The translations under genes were made by a program, and so were the position numbers. 64,000 bases of DNA from Brachionus rotundiformis (taxonomy: Eukaryota; Rotifera; Eurotatoria; Ploima; Brachionidae), in contig JAESIW010000032.1 in the NCBI GenBank assembly GCA_016802295.1, positions 60,444 to 124,443 of the forward strand. The letters are read 5' to 3'. The notes below the pieces were generated by a model. The model was not told where the DNA came from, searched no databases, and worked only from the letters and a program-made list of their open reading frames with translations. Of the stretch, positions 44,203 to 53,929 are shown in pieces. The first letter of the stretch is position 1; each line of letters starts with the position of its first letter.

Positions 44203-46803
44203 TTACAAAGCATTTACTATTGCAAAGGCTTGTTGTAAATTTTGTGCTTGCCCTGTGCCTTGTATAAACACATTACTACCACCACCTTTGGCATTTAAAG
44301 TTTGGTTTAGCGTAGCAGAAAGCGTTTTTAAATTTACGCTACTGCTTAAATCTTTAGATACCGCCACCACGTAAGATAACACATTGTTGCTATTAGGCAT
44401 AAACAACGCCACTAGTGTATTAGTTTTATTTTGTAACAATGCATTAGCAATATCTTTAAGGTTGCCTGTAGCATTAGGCAAGCTAGTGCATAAAACACTT
44501 TTACCGTTGCTATTAACAAACTTATTTTGCAGTAGCACGTTGTAATATTTGTTGTTGGTGGTTTCTAAATTATCTTTTAGTTGCTTGTTATCTTGCTGTA
44601 AAGTGTTTATTTTATTAATAACATTGTTATTAGTGCTATTTAGCAAGGTATGTATATTGTTAAGCATTTGTGTGTTACTATTAATAACATTTAACACGGC
44701 AGTAGAACAAACCGCCTCTATTCTACGTACCCCAGAAGCTAAAGAACTTTCGGATAAAATTTTAAAAACCCCAATTTCGGCTGTGTTATTAACGTGGGTA
44801 CCGCCACATAACTCAAACGATAATAAATCATTATTGCCAACTTTTACAGTGCGTGCTATTTCTGGATATTTTTCGCCAAACATAGCTAAGGCACCTTGGT
44901 TAATTGCGGTTGCGGTAGGCATGCTTTGTATAGTTACTGGCAATGCTTGTAAAATAGCTTGGTTAACTAAGTTTTCGGCTTGCTCTAGTTCTGGTACAGT
45001 AATTGGTTTATTGTGCGATACATCAAATCTTAATCTAGAATCGCTAACCATAGAACCCTGCTGGGTAACATGATTACCCAAAACTTTAATTAATGCTGCT
45101 TGCAATAAATGTGTTGCGGTATGGTGCTTGCTTAATAAATTACGGTTAACGCTATTTACACTGGCTTGTACTTGTTGGTTTACGCTTAAAGTACCGCTTT
45201 GTACCGTAACTTTATGGGCAATAATTAAATTATTGGTAACGGTAGTTTCTACTATTACATTTGCATTTTGGTTAGTTATGGTGCCGCTGTCGCCTTGTTG
45301 TCCGCCCATTGTGCTATAAAACGGCGTGCTATTTAAAATTACATAACCTTGTTGCCCTTGGCTTAAGCTTTGCACTTCTTGTAAATTGTTATTAATAATA
45401 GCCAACACTTGGCTGGTTTGGTTGTGTGTAGTATAGCCAGTAAATTGTGTGGTAAATTTATTTTGTAAATTAAACCAAATAGGGTTGTTGGTGCTTTGCC
45501 CACTGCCTACCCACGACTGTTTAGCTAAATTTTTATGATTTTCTAAGGCAGTGTTAAACTCTGTTATATTTAGTTTTATATTATGTTGTTGTAAAATACT
45601 TTCGGTTAAATCTACCGGAAAACCATAGGTATCGTACAATTTAAAAGCGGTTATGCCAGAAAAAGTATTACCAGATAAATTACTAATTTCTTTATTTAAT
45701 AAAGTAATACCGTTGGCAAAAGTTTCAAAAAATTTAATTTCTTCTTGGTGCAAAGTGTTAGTTATTAAATCTTTAGTTTTTAATAACTGAATATAAAAAC
45801 CGCCCATGGTATTAATTACACTAATAATAATTTTGTGTAAAACTGGTTGTTTTGCTCCTAAAAAATAGGCGTATCTAATGGCTCTTCTAATAATACGGCG
45901 TAATACGTAGCCACGGCCTTCGTTGCTTGGTAAAATATTTTCAGAAACTAAAAACGCAATGGCACGTAGGTGGTCTGCAATAACTTTAAAAGCGGTGATG
46001 TTGGTTGCAGTTTTTTTAACGTTTAATTCGGTTTCTATGGCCTGCATAATAGCTACAAATGTATCGGTGTTGTAGTTATCGGTTTTGCCTTGTATAACGC
46101 TTGCTAGCCTTTCTAAACCCATTCCGGTATCTATAGATTTTTTTTGCAATGGTTGCAATGGATTGTTATGATTTTTTTCGAATTGCATAAAAACCAAATT
46201 CCAAATTTCTACAAATCTATCGCCGTTTTGATTAGCAGTACCTGGTTTGCCACCAAATACTTTATCGCCGTAGTCGTAAAAAATTTCACTACAAGGGCCA
46301 CATGGGCCAGTATCGCCCATAGACCAAAAATTATCATCGGTATTAATTTTTATAATATTATCGTTACTAAGGTTAGAAATTTTTTTCCATAAATTAAAAG
46401 CTTCGTCGTCGGTATGGTAAACGGTTACGCATAATTTATTAGTGGGTAGGGCAAGTTGCTTGGTTATAAAATCCCAAGCGTAGTAAATTGCTTGTTCTTT
46501 AAAATAATCGCCAAACGAAAAATTACCTAGCATTTCAAAAAAAGTATGATGACGAGCAGTGTAGCCTACGTTATCTAAATCGTTATGTTTACCGCCAGCA
46601 CGTATGCATTTTTGGGCAGAAACCGCCGTGTTGTAAGCAGGAGTTTGCAAACCGGTAAAATAGTTTTTAAATGGTACCATGCCAGAGTTAGTAAAAAGCA
46701 AAGTATCGTCGTTAGTTGGTACTAAGTTGCTAGATTCTACAACTGTATGGTTATTATTTTTATAATAATTTAAAAATAAACTACGAATATCGTTAGTTAA
46801 CAT
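44203..46803 (-). CDS. alaS: Alanyl-tRNA synthetase
   Basis: The 866-residue enzyme charges tRNA-Ala. The class II catalytic core starts near residue 5 (motif 2 region GYTARHHTFFEMLGNFSFGDYF in parts). The editing domain has HHTATHLLQAAL and the zinc-site CGGTHV, and the C-terminal C-Ala domain ends GGGSNVFIQGTGQ. It lies 30 nt downstream of ctrA on the same strand, probably in one transcript. Confidence 0.97.
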   Translation of the reverse strand: MLTNDIRSLFLNYYKNNNHTVVESSNLVPTNDDTLLFTNSGMVPFKNYFTGLQTPAYNTAVSAQKCIRAGGKHNDLDNVGYTARHHTFFEMLGNFSFGDYFKEQAIYYAWDFITKQLALPTNKLCVTVYHTDDEAFNLWKKISNLSNDNIIKINTDDNFWSMGDTGPCGPCSEIFYDYGDKVFGGKPGTANQNGDRFVEIWNLVFMQFEKNHNNPLQPLQKKSIDTGMGLERLASVIQGKTDNYNTDTFVAIMQAIETELNVKKTATNITAFKVIADHLRAIAFLVSENILPSNEGRGYVLRRIIRRAIRYAYFLGAKQPVLHKIIISVINTMGGFYIQLLKTKDLITNTLHQEEIKFFETFANGITLLNKEISNLSGNTFSGITAFKLYDTYGFPVDLTESILQQHNIKLNITEFNTALENHKNLAKQSWVGSGQSTNNPIWFNLQNKFTTQFTGYTTHNQTSQVLAIINNNLQEVQSLSQGQQGYVILNSTPFYSTMGGQQGDSGTITNQNANVIVETTVTNNLIIAHKVTVQSGTLSVNQQVQASVNSVNRNLLSKHHTATHLLQAALIKVLGNHVTQQGSMVSDSRLRFDVSHNKPITVPELEQAENLVNQAILQALPVTIQSMPTATAINQGALAMFGEKYPEIARTVKVGNNDLLSFELCGGTHVNNTAEIGVFKILSESSLASGVRRIEAVCSTAVLNVINSNTQMLNNIHTLLNSTNNNVINKINTLQQDNKQLKDNLETTNNKYYNVLLQNKFVNSNGKSVLCTSLPNATGNLKDIANALLQNKTNTLVALFMPNSNNVLSYVVAVSKDLSSSVNLKTLSATLNQTLNAKGGGSNVFIQGTGQAQNLQQAFAIVNAL

Positions 46804-46833
46804 TGTTTTTTTTATACCTTTAATGTTGCGTTA

Positions 46834-47535
46834 TTATTGTTTAGTGGGGTCGTTTAAAATATAGCCTTGCCCCCAAATGGTACCAATGTAGTTTTTACCG
46901 CTAATATCTGCTATTTTTTTACGCAACTTACAAACAAAAACATCTATAATTTTTGGTTCTGGTTCGTCTTTACCGCCGTAAAGTCTATCTAGTAGCGATT
47001 CTTTAGAAACGGTTTTACCTTGGCTTAAAAATAGGGTTTCTAAAATGCTATACTCTTTATTGGTTAAAGGTACTAGTGTGTTTTTATCTTCGGTTGGTTT
47101 GGCTACGGCAACTTGCTTGCTATCTAGGTTAATTTCTAGCCCACCTACATTAATTATACTTTTAGAATGCCCTTTTGATCTTCTAATTATAGCGTGTACT
47201 CTTGCTATTAGCTCGTCTTTATCAAAAGGTTTGGTTAGGTAATCGTCTGCCCCGTTTTTAAAGCCTTCTATTTTATCATCGTGGTTATTTAAACCAGAAA
47301 GTATTAATACGGGCGTGGTGTTTTTACTATTTTTTCTAAGATTCTTTAAAATATCAAATCCGCTAGAATCAGGAAGCATTATATCTAGCAAAATTAAATC
47401 GTAAACGTAAATTCCTAGGTAATCGTTTGCTTCTTCTGCATTGGTTACGTGGTCGCACTGAATATTAAGCTTTTTAAAGGTTAACTTAATATTGTTGGCT
47501 AAGTTTATATCGTCTTCTATAACAAGTATTTTCAT
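46834..47535 (-). CDS. ctrA: Cell-cycle response regulator CtrA
   Basis: The 233-residue OmpR-class regulator has a receiver domain with Asp51 (LILLDIMLP, the CtrA phosphorylation site), the linker AIIRRSKGHSKS characteristic of CtrA, and a winged-helix domain with YGGKDEPEPKIIDVFVCKL and GTIWGQGYIL. CtrA controls division, motility and replication genes in Alphaproteobacteria. The C-terminus ends DPTKQ and lacks an obvious Ala-Ala degradation tag, so ClpXP turnover as in Caulobacter is not evident. It probably heads an operon with alaS. Confidence 0.93.
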   Translation of the reverse strand: MKILVIEDDINLANNIKLTFKKLNIQCDHVTNAEEANDYLGIYVYDLILLDIMLPDSSGFDILKNLRKNSKNTTPVLILSGLNNHDDKIEGFKNGADDYLTKPFDKDELIARVHAIIRRSKGHSKSIINVGGLEINLDSKQVAVAKPTEDKNTLVPLTNKEYSILETLFLSQGKTVSKESLLDRLYGGKDEPEPKIIDVFVCKLRKKIADISGKNYIGTIWGQGYILNDPTKQ

Positions 47536-47848
47536 TTATAAGTCTCGTAATTTTGTTGTGTTTTTATATTTCTTTACTGTATTTAATTAATTTTTGTTTT
47601 TTATGTTTTATTTTTAGCAATATATTAATAATTATTAACAAAAAAATTAAAAAATACAACTAATAAAATTTATACAAAAAAAAAAGCGTTGTAAAAGTTG
47701 TATTTTTTGTAACTAAAAATGCTATTATTTAAAATCTACTATTGATTTTTTTAATAATGTATAGTACTGTAAAATATTAAATTTTATTTTGTAAAATTAA
47801 TTATTTTTGCTAGTAAAATATTAACGTAAAACTATAGGTACAATATTA
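47536..47848. other. 313-nt divergent intergenic region between ctrA and speD
   Basis: The region is over 80% A+T and must hold the promoters of ctrA and speD. I see no promoter good enough to call. A 13-bp inverted repeat is listed separately. Matches to the CtrA box TTAA-N7-TTAA are off by one (TTAA-N6-TTAA near 47626-47639) and are expected by chance in such sequence. Confidence 0.6.
47649..47708. repeat. 13-bp perfect inverted repeat upstream of speD
   Basis: AAAAAATACAACT (47649-47661) and AGTTGTATTTTTT (47696-47708) are exact reverse complements separated by 34 nt. The T-run at the end resembles a terminator, but no gene reads into it on either strand except from outside the region. 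It could be a leader structure for speD or an operator pair. Confidence 0.5.
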
Positions 47849-48262
47849 ATGTTAAATGTTAAGCGTAAAGAAGTGGTTGGTGCAACCAAACAGGTGGTAG
47901 ATATGGCAAATAAAGACGGCGTATTATTTGCTGGTACTCATTTATTAATAGATTTATGGGGAGCTACTAATTTAAACTCTACTACCGGAATAGAAGAAGT
48001 TTTAAAAGAAGCTGCTATTAAATCTGGCGCCACTATATTATATTCATATATGCATCCTTTTCATCCTCAGGGCGTATCGGGCGTGGTAGTATTGGCAGAA
48101 AGCCATATATCTATACATACTTGGCCAGAGCGTAATTTTGCATCTTTAGACATTTTTATGTGCGGAGACGCAGACCCTTACAAAGCTATAGATACCTTAA
48201 AGCAGTATTTTAAACCTGCTCAGGTTAATGTTAGCGAACACAAACGTGGCGTACAAGTTTAA
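47849..48262 (+). CDS. speD: S-adenosylmethionine decarboxylase proenzyme
   Basis: The 137-residue proenzyme self-cleaves before Ser85 in AESHISIHTWPE to form the pyruvoyl cofactor, and supplies decarboxylated SAM for spermidine. His86 and the HTWPE segment are conserved. Cys at FMCGDADP near 112 is the expected processing residue. It opens the speD-acetyltransferase-speE series. Confidence 0.95.
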   Translation: MLNVKRKEVVGATKQVVDMANKDGVLFAGTHLLIDLWGATNLNSTTGIEEVLKEAAIKSGATILYSYMHPFHPQGVSGVVVLAESHISIHTWPERNFASLDIFMCGDADPYKAIDTLKQYFKPAQVNVSEHKRGVQV

Positions 48263-48373
48263 TACTGTTTTGTTAGTGTAAATAATATTTTAGCGTAAAT
48301 TAATTTTTAGGCTTGTGTTTGTTTTTTTAATTTTTTATAATATATTAATTATTAATTATAAAAAGAGGTTAAA

Positions 48374-48844
48374 ATGAACTTTAGATGGGCCACAGAAAAC
48401 GATACCGCTTTAATATTACAATTTATTAAAGAACTAGCAGATTACGAACAATTACTGCACGAAGTTGTTGCCACAGAAGAGTTATTAAAAGACCAACTGT
48501 TTAACCAAAAAAATGCTTACGTTGTTTTTGTATTAGAAAACAACAAAGAAGTTGGTTTTGCCTTGTTTTTTAAAAATTTTTCTACTTTTTTAGGTAAAGC
48601 GGGTATGTATTTAGAAGACCTATACATACAACCAGAATACCGTGGCAAAGGCTATGGCAAAGCTATGTTTAATTTTTTAGCAAACCACGCTAAACAAAAC
48701 AACATGGAGCGTATTGATTGGTGGTGCTTAGATTGGAATAAAAAATCTAACGATTTTTATTTATCTTTAGGGGCTACCCGTATGGAAGAATGGACAGTGC
48801 AACGTTTAGATAAAAACGCTATTGCTAATTTAGCAAAAAAATAA
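48374..48844 (+). CDS. GNAT N-acetyltransferase, spermidine/spermine (SSAT) or thialysine type
   Basis: The 156-residue GNAT enzyme has the acetyl-CoA loop RGKGYGKAMF near 92-101, preceded by YLEDLYIQPEYRG, and followed by WWCLDWNKKSNDFYLSLGA. This arrangement (STFLGKAGMYLEDLY then LDWN) is that of the SSAT/thialysine acetyltransferase group rather than ribosomal RimI. GAGG precedes the ATG. It lies between speD and speE, so polyamines are the likely substrate; that is inference from context plus family. Confidence 0.85.
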   Translation: MNFRWATENDTALILQFIKELADYEQLLHEVVATEELLKDQLFNQKNAYVVFVLENNKEVGFALFFKNFSTFLGKAGMYLEDLYIQPEYRGKGYGKAMFNFLANHAKQNNMERIDWWCLDWNKKSNDFYLSLGATRMEEWTVQRLDKNAIANLAKK

Positions 48845-48875
48845 TATATAACTAAAACTAACGTAAAATAACCGC

Positions 48876-49739
48876 ATGACTTTAAATTGGAAAAAAGAGT
48901 TACTATACAGTAATAATAATGCCGATATTGGCTATCATCAAGCTTTATTAAACACTAAAACTTTATTTAAAGGTACTAGTTTGTTTCAGGAAGTAGAAAT
49001 TTTTACTAACCCTAAATTTGGTAATGTATTAATGCTAGACGGTGTTATGCAAACTACTTCGGCCGATGAATTTTTTTACCACGAAATGCTAACACACGTA
49101 CCTTTGTTTAGTGTTAACAACCCCAAAAAAGTTTTAATTATAGGCGGCGGAGACGGCGGTATTTTGCGTGAAGTTTTACGCCATAATATAGATGTATGCT
49201 ATATGATAGAAATAGATGAAATGGTTATTAACGCTTGCAAACAACACATGCCAGAAATTAATAACGGTGCTTTTAACCACCCTAAAGCTGTGGTTATGGC
49301 TAAAGATGGTATTAAGTTTGTAAAAGAAACCACAGAAGAGTTTGATGTTATTATTGTGGATTCTACAGACCCTAACCCTGCATCTGCAGTGTTGTTTACG
49401 CAAGAATTTTACCAACACACTAAACGTATTTTATCTAAAAATGGCGTTTTAGTTACCCAAAGTGGTGTACCTTTTTTTCAACCGCACGAACTAACAGGCG
49501 TAAATAAAATGCTATCTAGCGTTTATAATAGCGTTAATTTTTATGTGGTGCCAGTGCCTACTTATGTAGGTGGATTTATGACACTAAGCTTTTGTTGTAA
49601 CAATTACAATAACCTTAATACCACTAAGCAACAATTGTTAAGCAACAATTTAATATCTACTTTAAACTTTAAATACTATAATGCAGATGTACATACAGCT
49701 AGCTTTTGTTTGCCTAATTACATAAAAACACTTTTATAG
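48876..49739 (+). CDS. speE: Spermidine synthase
   Basis: The 287-residue aminopropyltransferase joins decarboxylated SAM to putrescine. The SAM-binding GGGDGGILREVLRH lies near 89-102, the catalytic Asp in DVIIVDSTDPNPA near 154-166, and the gatekeeping QTTSADEFFYHEML near 59-72. It lies 31 nt after the acetyltransferase gene. No ornithine or arginine decarboxylase is in the window, so putrescine may be imported or made elsewhere. Confidence 0.96.
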   Translation: MTLNWKKELLYSNNNADIGYHQALLNTKTLFKGTSLFQEVEIFTNPKFGNVLMLDGVMQTTSADEFFYHEMLTHVPLFSVNNPKKVLIIGGGDGGILREVLRHNIDVCYMIEIDEMVINACKQHMPEINNGAFNHPKAVVMAKDGIKFVKETTEEFDVIIVDSTDPNPASAVLFTQEFYQHTKRILSKNGVLVTQSGVPFFQPHELTGVNKMLSSVYNSVNFYVVPVPTYVGGFMTLSFCCNNYNNLNTTKQQLLSNNLISTLNFKYYNADVHTASFCLPNYIKTLL

Positions 49740-49828
49740 TTTATTTTACAGCCAATATACTTTATACTAATTTTGTAATAATTTAATTATATTTACGCTA
49801 TTATAAATGTTTTGCAAAAGGAAAAACT

Positions 49829-52723
49829 TTGTTTAAAATAACGCTTTATGTATTCTATTTTTTACTTACTATTAGTATAGCTTTTAATGCTTTATACGTA
49901 TTAAACTACATTAACATTTATGTAGTTATTAAATTTTTAAAGCTAGATAGCAAACTTACCAATATTATTTTAGAGCACATTACAATAAAAAGTGCAATTA
50001 TATTTTTATGGATACTAACCTTGCTTGCTTTTATTAGTTATTTTTTTACAAAAAAAATTAATGCGTTGTCTTTTAAATTGCCAGATTTACTTAAAAATAG
50101 CGAAAAATACGAAACTTTAAACGGCTATTTAGTTACAGATTCGTGGGGTAAAGTAATTTGGATTGGCGAAGTATTTAAACATATTTTTAAAGCTAAAGAT
50201 AGCAATATTTTAAATATTCTTAGCAATAGTAAAGAGTTTTTTGTTACAGAAGAAGAACTGGCAATTTTAAGCAATAGTTTTAAAAACGCCACTTCGGGGT
50301 ATTTAGATATTAAGTTTGTGGTTTCTTCGGTAGATAGTAATTTTAGGTTATCTTATACTAAAATTAATACTTTTTATGTGTGGCATATAGCTTTAATTCA
50401 AAACCATAGTTATATTCAAAACGCCGTATTTATAGCCAATAATTTACAGCAGTTAAATTTTGCTTTTGCTTGCACTAGTGCTATTAACAACAATATTATA
50501 TACTACAATAACGCTTTTGCTAACTTATTTGGTATTGCGTTTAATGGTTATAGCCAAAGTATTTTACATTTAATAGAAGATGATACTACAGACAATGAAG
50601 AAGTAAAAACTTTTGTTACACAATGTAAAAATAATAACAATACTTTTAATGTAGAAGTGGTGCGTTCTGCGGTTTTTATTAATAATCAAAAATATTATAA
50701 CTATGTATTTTTAAACCAACCTAGCCAGCTACAAACCAATAATGTAGATGTATTAGCACAGCAAGCCCCTTGTGGTATGTTTGTGTTAAACAAAAAAAAC
50801 GAAATAGCTTATTTAAATAACTACTTAACCCAAACTTTTAACGTTAAAGATACTAAAAATTTAACTATAGATTTAATGTTAAATCATTCTGCTATTTATT
50901 TTGATTTTAACGCACTACTAAGTAATGGTAAAGCAGATATAGATTGCTATATAAACCAAATTAAGCAATCTTTTAGGTTTTACTTATTTAATGTAGAAAA
51001 CACCAAAGTAGGCTATGTGTTTGATATTACCCACATTAAAAACCTAGAATCGCAAATTAAACTTGCAGAAGGTTTGCAAACCGTAGGGCAAATTGCATCT
51101 GCAGTAGCACACGATTTTAATAATTTACTTACCGCTATAATGAGCTTTACATACTTTGCCCAAGAACAAAGAGACGACAACGATCCTTCTATGGCAGAAT
51201 TAGAGCAAATAAAAATTAACGCCAACAGAGCAAAAGTTATGATTAAACAATTACTAACTTTTTCTAGAAAGCAAGATTTACAACCGGTAGACTTTGATAT
51301 TAATTCGGAAATATCAGACTTAATGACCACAATTTTACGCCTAATGGGCGAAAAAGTAAACGCCAGCTTTGTTAGAGGGCAAGACGTTGGCAACATTTTT
51401 ATGGATAAAGTACAGTTTCAGCAAATTATTACCAACCTAGTGGTTAACGCTAAAGATGCTATGAAAATAGGCGGTAATTTACAAATTATAACCCAAGCCA
51501 AAATTATTACAGAACCCCAAACTACATCTATAAACACGGTTATTCCGCCAGATGAATACGTGGTTATTACCGTAAAAGATGAAGGCGAAGGAATTAAACC
51601 AGAAAATTTAAAGCTAATTTTTAATGCTCATTTTTCTACTAAAGGAGAAAAAGGCAATGGCTTAGGCTTATCTACCGTAAATAAAATAGTGGCAGAAAAC
51701 GCAGGCTTTATAGATGTAGAAACACAGCTTAATTTTGGAACTAGTTTTTCTTTGTATTTTCCTAAAAGCCAAGTTAGGCAAGGGGTTGCTAAAATTATTA
51801 AAAATATTAAACCGCTTAATACTACCACCCCAAGTGTTGCCGTATTGCCTAGTAATAACGCCCAAAGCACCTTAAAAGATTTGCCTAGCGATATATCTAA
51901 GCAAATTAACCAACATAACACTAAAGCTAAAAATTTTAGTGCTAGTAAATATAGTTTGCAAAATACCGATACCACAAACACCAATACCGCAGATACAAAT
52001 ACTACAAATATAAATAGCAACAACCAAGCAGTTATAAATACAGTTAAACAAGCGGGCAATTTAACCCCAAAAAGTAGCTTAATAGATTCTGTGCTAAATA
52101 ATTCGGTTAATACCGACTCTGTTTTTGATATTGTAGATGACACCAAAACCAAAAAAGTTACAGCTAAAGCAAGCAAACCTAAAAAAGCTAGCAGTAGCAA
52201 TAGCAATAGTAATAGCCCTAACAACGCTAGCAATAAATATAATGCTACAGCACAGCAAAATAACAATACAGCAACAGCTAGCACTAATAAGCTTGCCAAC
52301 ACAGGCAGTAACGCAAACAATAACTATAACGATTTAACCGGCTCTGGTATAATTTTATTAGTAGAAGACGAGCTACCAGTAAGAATGGTATGTGCTAGAC
52401 ATTTACGCAATAAAGGTTATAATGTAATAGAAGCCGTAGACGGAGTAGACGCTATGGAAAAAATAAAAAATGGCGAAATAACCAGTATAGATCTACTAAT
52501 TAGCGATGTAATGATGCCTAATATTGGTGGGCCAGAGCTAGTAAGCCAAATAAGAGACGTGTTTGGCGATGTAAAAGCTATGCTTATGTCTGGTTATACA
52601 GAAGATGTACTGCAAGATATTAATAAAGATACCGCTTTAAAAGATATAGTATTTTTAGCAAAACCATTTTTGCCAGATACTTTAGCTACTAAAGTAAAAC
52701 AAATATTACAAAAGCAAAAATAA
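49829..52723 (+). CDS. cckA: Hybrid sensor histidine kinase CckA
   Basis: The 964-residue kinase has two N-terminal transmembrane helices (about 3-27 and 50-72), PAS-like sensor modules (about 90-400), a DHp domain with phospho-accepting His428 (QIASAVAHDFNNLLTAIMSF), an ATPase domain with Asn540 in the N-box and a later GLGLSTV, an Asn/Thr/Ser-rich linker (about 655-835), and a receiver with Asp893 (LLISDVMMPNIGGPELV). This is the CckA plan, and the receiver sequence matches CckA well. It starts at TTG with AGGA six nucleotides upstream. recA follows 21 nt later. Confidence 0.92.
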   Translation: MFKITLYVFYFLLTISIAFNALYVLNYINIYVVIKFLKLDSKLTNIILEHITIKSAIIFLWILTLLAFISYFFTKKINALSFKLPDLLKNSEKYETLNGYLVTDSWGKVIWIGEVFKHIFKAKDSNILNILSNSKEFFVTEEELAILSNSFKNATSGYLDIKFVVSSVDSNFRLSYTKINTFYVWHIALIQNHSYIQNAVFIANNLQQLNFAFACTSAINNNIIYYNNAFANLFGIAFNGYSQSILHLIEDDTTDNEEVKTFVTQCKNNNNTFNVEVVRSAVFINNQKYYNYVFLNQPSQLQTNNVDVLAQQAPCGMFVLNKKNEIAYLNNYLTQTFNVKDTKNLTIDLMLNHSAIYFDFNALLSNGKADIDCYINQIKQSFRFYLFNVENTKVGYVFDITHIKNLESQIKLAEGLQTVGQIASAVAHDFNNLLTAIMSFTYFAQEQRDDNDPSMAELEQIKINANRAKVMIKQLLTFSRKQDLQPVDFDINSEISDLMTTILRLMGEKVNASFVRGQDVGNIFMDKVQFQQIITNLVVNAKDAMKIGGNLQIITQAKIITEPQTTSINTVIPPDEYVVITVKDEGEGIKPENLKLIFNAHFSTKGEKGNGLGLSTVNKIVAENAGFIDVETQLNFGTSFSLYFPKSQVRQGVAKIIKNIKPLNTTTPSVAVLPSNNAQSTLKDLPSDISKQINQHNTKAKNFSASKYSLQNTDTTNTNTADTNTTNINSNNQAVINTVKQAGNLTPKSSLIDSVLNNSVNTDSVFDIVDDTKTKKVTAKASKPKKASSSNSNSNSPNNASNKYNATAQQNNNTATASTNKLANTGSNANNNYNDLTGSGIILLVEDELPVRMVCARHLRNKGYNVIEAVDGVDAMEKIKNGEITSIDLLISDVMMPNIGGPELVSQIRDVFGDVKAMLMSGYTEDVLQDINKDTALKDIVFLAKPFLPDTLATKVKQILQKQK

Positions 52724-52744
52724 ATATATAAACAAGGAGATTAC

Positions 52745-53809
52745 ATGGATAAGTTAAAAGCACTAGAAAGTGCATTGTTGCAAATAGAACGTACTTTTGG
52801 TAAAGGCTCTGCTATGAAACTAGGAGCAAACAACAGCAAGGTAGACTTAGAGGTTATCCCTTCGGGGTCTTTAGGTATAGATTTAGCTTTAGGGGTTATG
52901 GGATTTCCTAAGGGTAGAATTGTAGAAATATACGGAAATGAAAGTTCTGGTAAAACTACTTTGGCTTTGCATGCAGTGGCCGAAGCACAAAAAAAAGGTG
53001 GAGTGTGTGCTTTTGTAGATGCAGAACATGCTTTGGATCCATCTTATGCTAAAAAATTAGGAGTAAACCTAGACGAACTTGTAGTTTCGCAACCAGATTC
53101 TGGCGAACAAGCTTTAGAAATTGCAGATACTTTAGTTCGTTCTGGCGGGGTAGATGTATTGGTTGTAGATTCGGTGGCTGCTTTAGTACCTAAAGCAGAG
53201 CTAGAAGGAGAAATGGGCGATTCTCATATGGGTTTGCAAGCTAGGTTAATGTCGCAAGCTTTAAGAAAATTAACGGCTTCGGTTTCTAAATCTAACACTT
53301 TAATTATTTTTATTAATCAAATACGTATGAAAATTGGCGTTATGTTTGGTAACCCAGAAACTACAACTGGCGGTAATGCTTTAAAGTTTTATGCATCTGT
53401 TAGGTTAGAAGTAAGAAGATCTAGCCCTATTAAAGATGGCGATGAAATTATTGGTAATACCACGGTGGTTAAAGTAGTAAAAAATAAAGTTGCCCCACCT
53501 TTTAGGGTTGCAGAGTTTGATATTATGTATGGTAAAGGAATTTCTAGAGCTAGCGAAGTAGTAGACTTAGGCGTAAAAGCAGGTATTATAGACAAAGCGG
53601 GCTCTTGGTTTGCCTATAATAACGATAAACTAGGGCAAGGTAAAGAAAAAGTAAAAGACTTTTTAATTAACAACCCTGCTATTATGAAAGAAATTGAAGA
53701 AAAAATTTTAAAAAACGCTAACAAAGTAGAAGAAGCTATGCTAAACACTAGCCCTGTAGTTAAAGATGCCGAGCCAGTTGCAGAAAAACCAACAACTAGT
53801 AAAAAATAA
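52745..53809 (+). CDS. recA: Recombinase RecA
   Basis: The 354-residue recombinase has the Walker A GNESSGKTT near 66-74, LVVDSVAALVPKAELEGEMGD-type Walker B and loop 1 in pieces, and loop 2 GNPETTTGGNALKFYASVRL in pieces. It drives homologous recombination and any SOS response. AAGGAG precedes the ATG. It probably shares a transcript with cckA. The acidic C-terminal tail is present. Confidence 0.98.
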   Translation: MDKLKALESALLQIERTFGKGSAMKLGANNSKVDLEVIPSGSLGIDLALGVMGFPKGRIVEIYGNESSGKTTLALHAVAEAQKKGGVCAFVDAEHALDPSYAKKLGVNLDELVVSQPDSGEQALEIADTLVRSGGVDVLVVDSVAALVPKAELEGEMGDSHMGLQARLMSQALRKLTASVSKSNTLIIFINQIRMKIGVMFGNPETTTGGNALKFYASVRLEVRRSSPIKDGDEIIGNTTVVKVVKNKVAPPFRVAEFDIMYGKGISRASEVVDLGVKAGIIDKAGSWFAYNNDKLGQGKEKVKDFLINNPAIMKEIEEKILKNANKVEEAMLNTSPVVKDAEPVAEKPTTSKK

Positions 53810-53929
53810 ATAGCAATATTGTAAAATTTATGTTGCTAATTTATAAATAATTGTGTAAAATGTATAATGTAACTTATTATAAGTAATGTTATTTTTGTTG
53901 CTTATATGTTTTACACTTCCCATTAAAAT

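Noticed and set aside
47620..47645. CtrA-binding box in the ctrA promoter region
   Set aside because: The best match is TTAA-N6-TTAA, one base short of the N7 consensus, in sequence so AT-rich that such matches are expected.
51628..52320. Antisense 230-codon frame, Leu/Val/Phe-rich like a membrane protein
   Set aside because: It is the complement of the Asn/Thr/Ser/Lys-rich CckA linker, which automatically gives hydrophobic codons.
53810..53840. Terminator after recA (TAGCAA ... TTGCTA)
   Set aside because: Only a 6-bp AT-rich stem with a long loop and no T-run; too weak to call.
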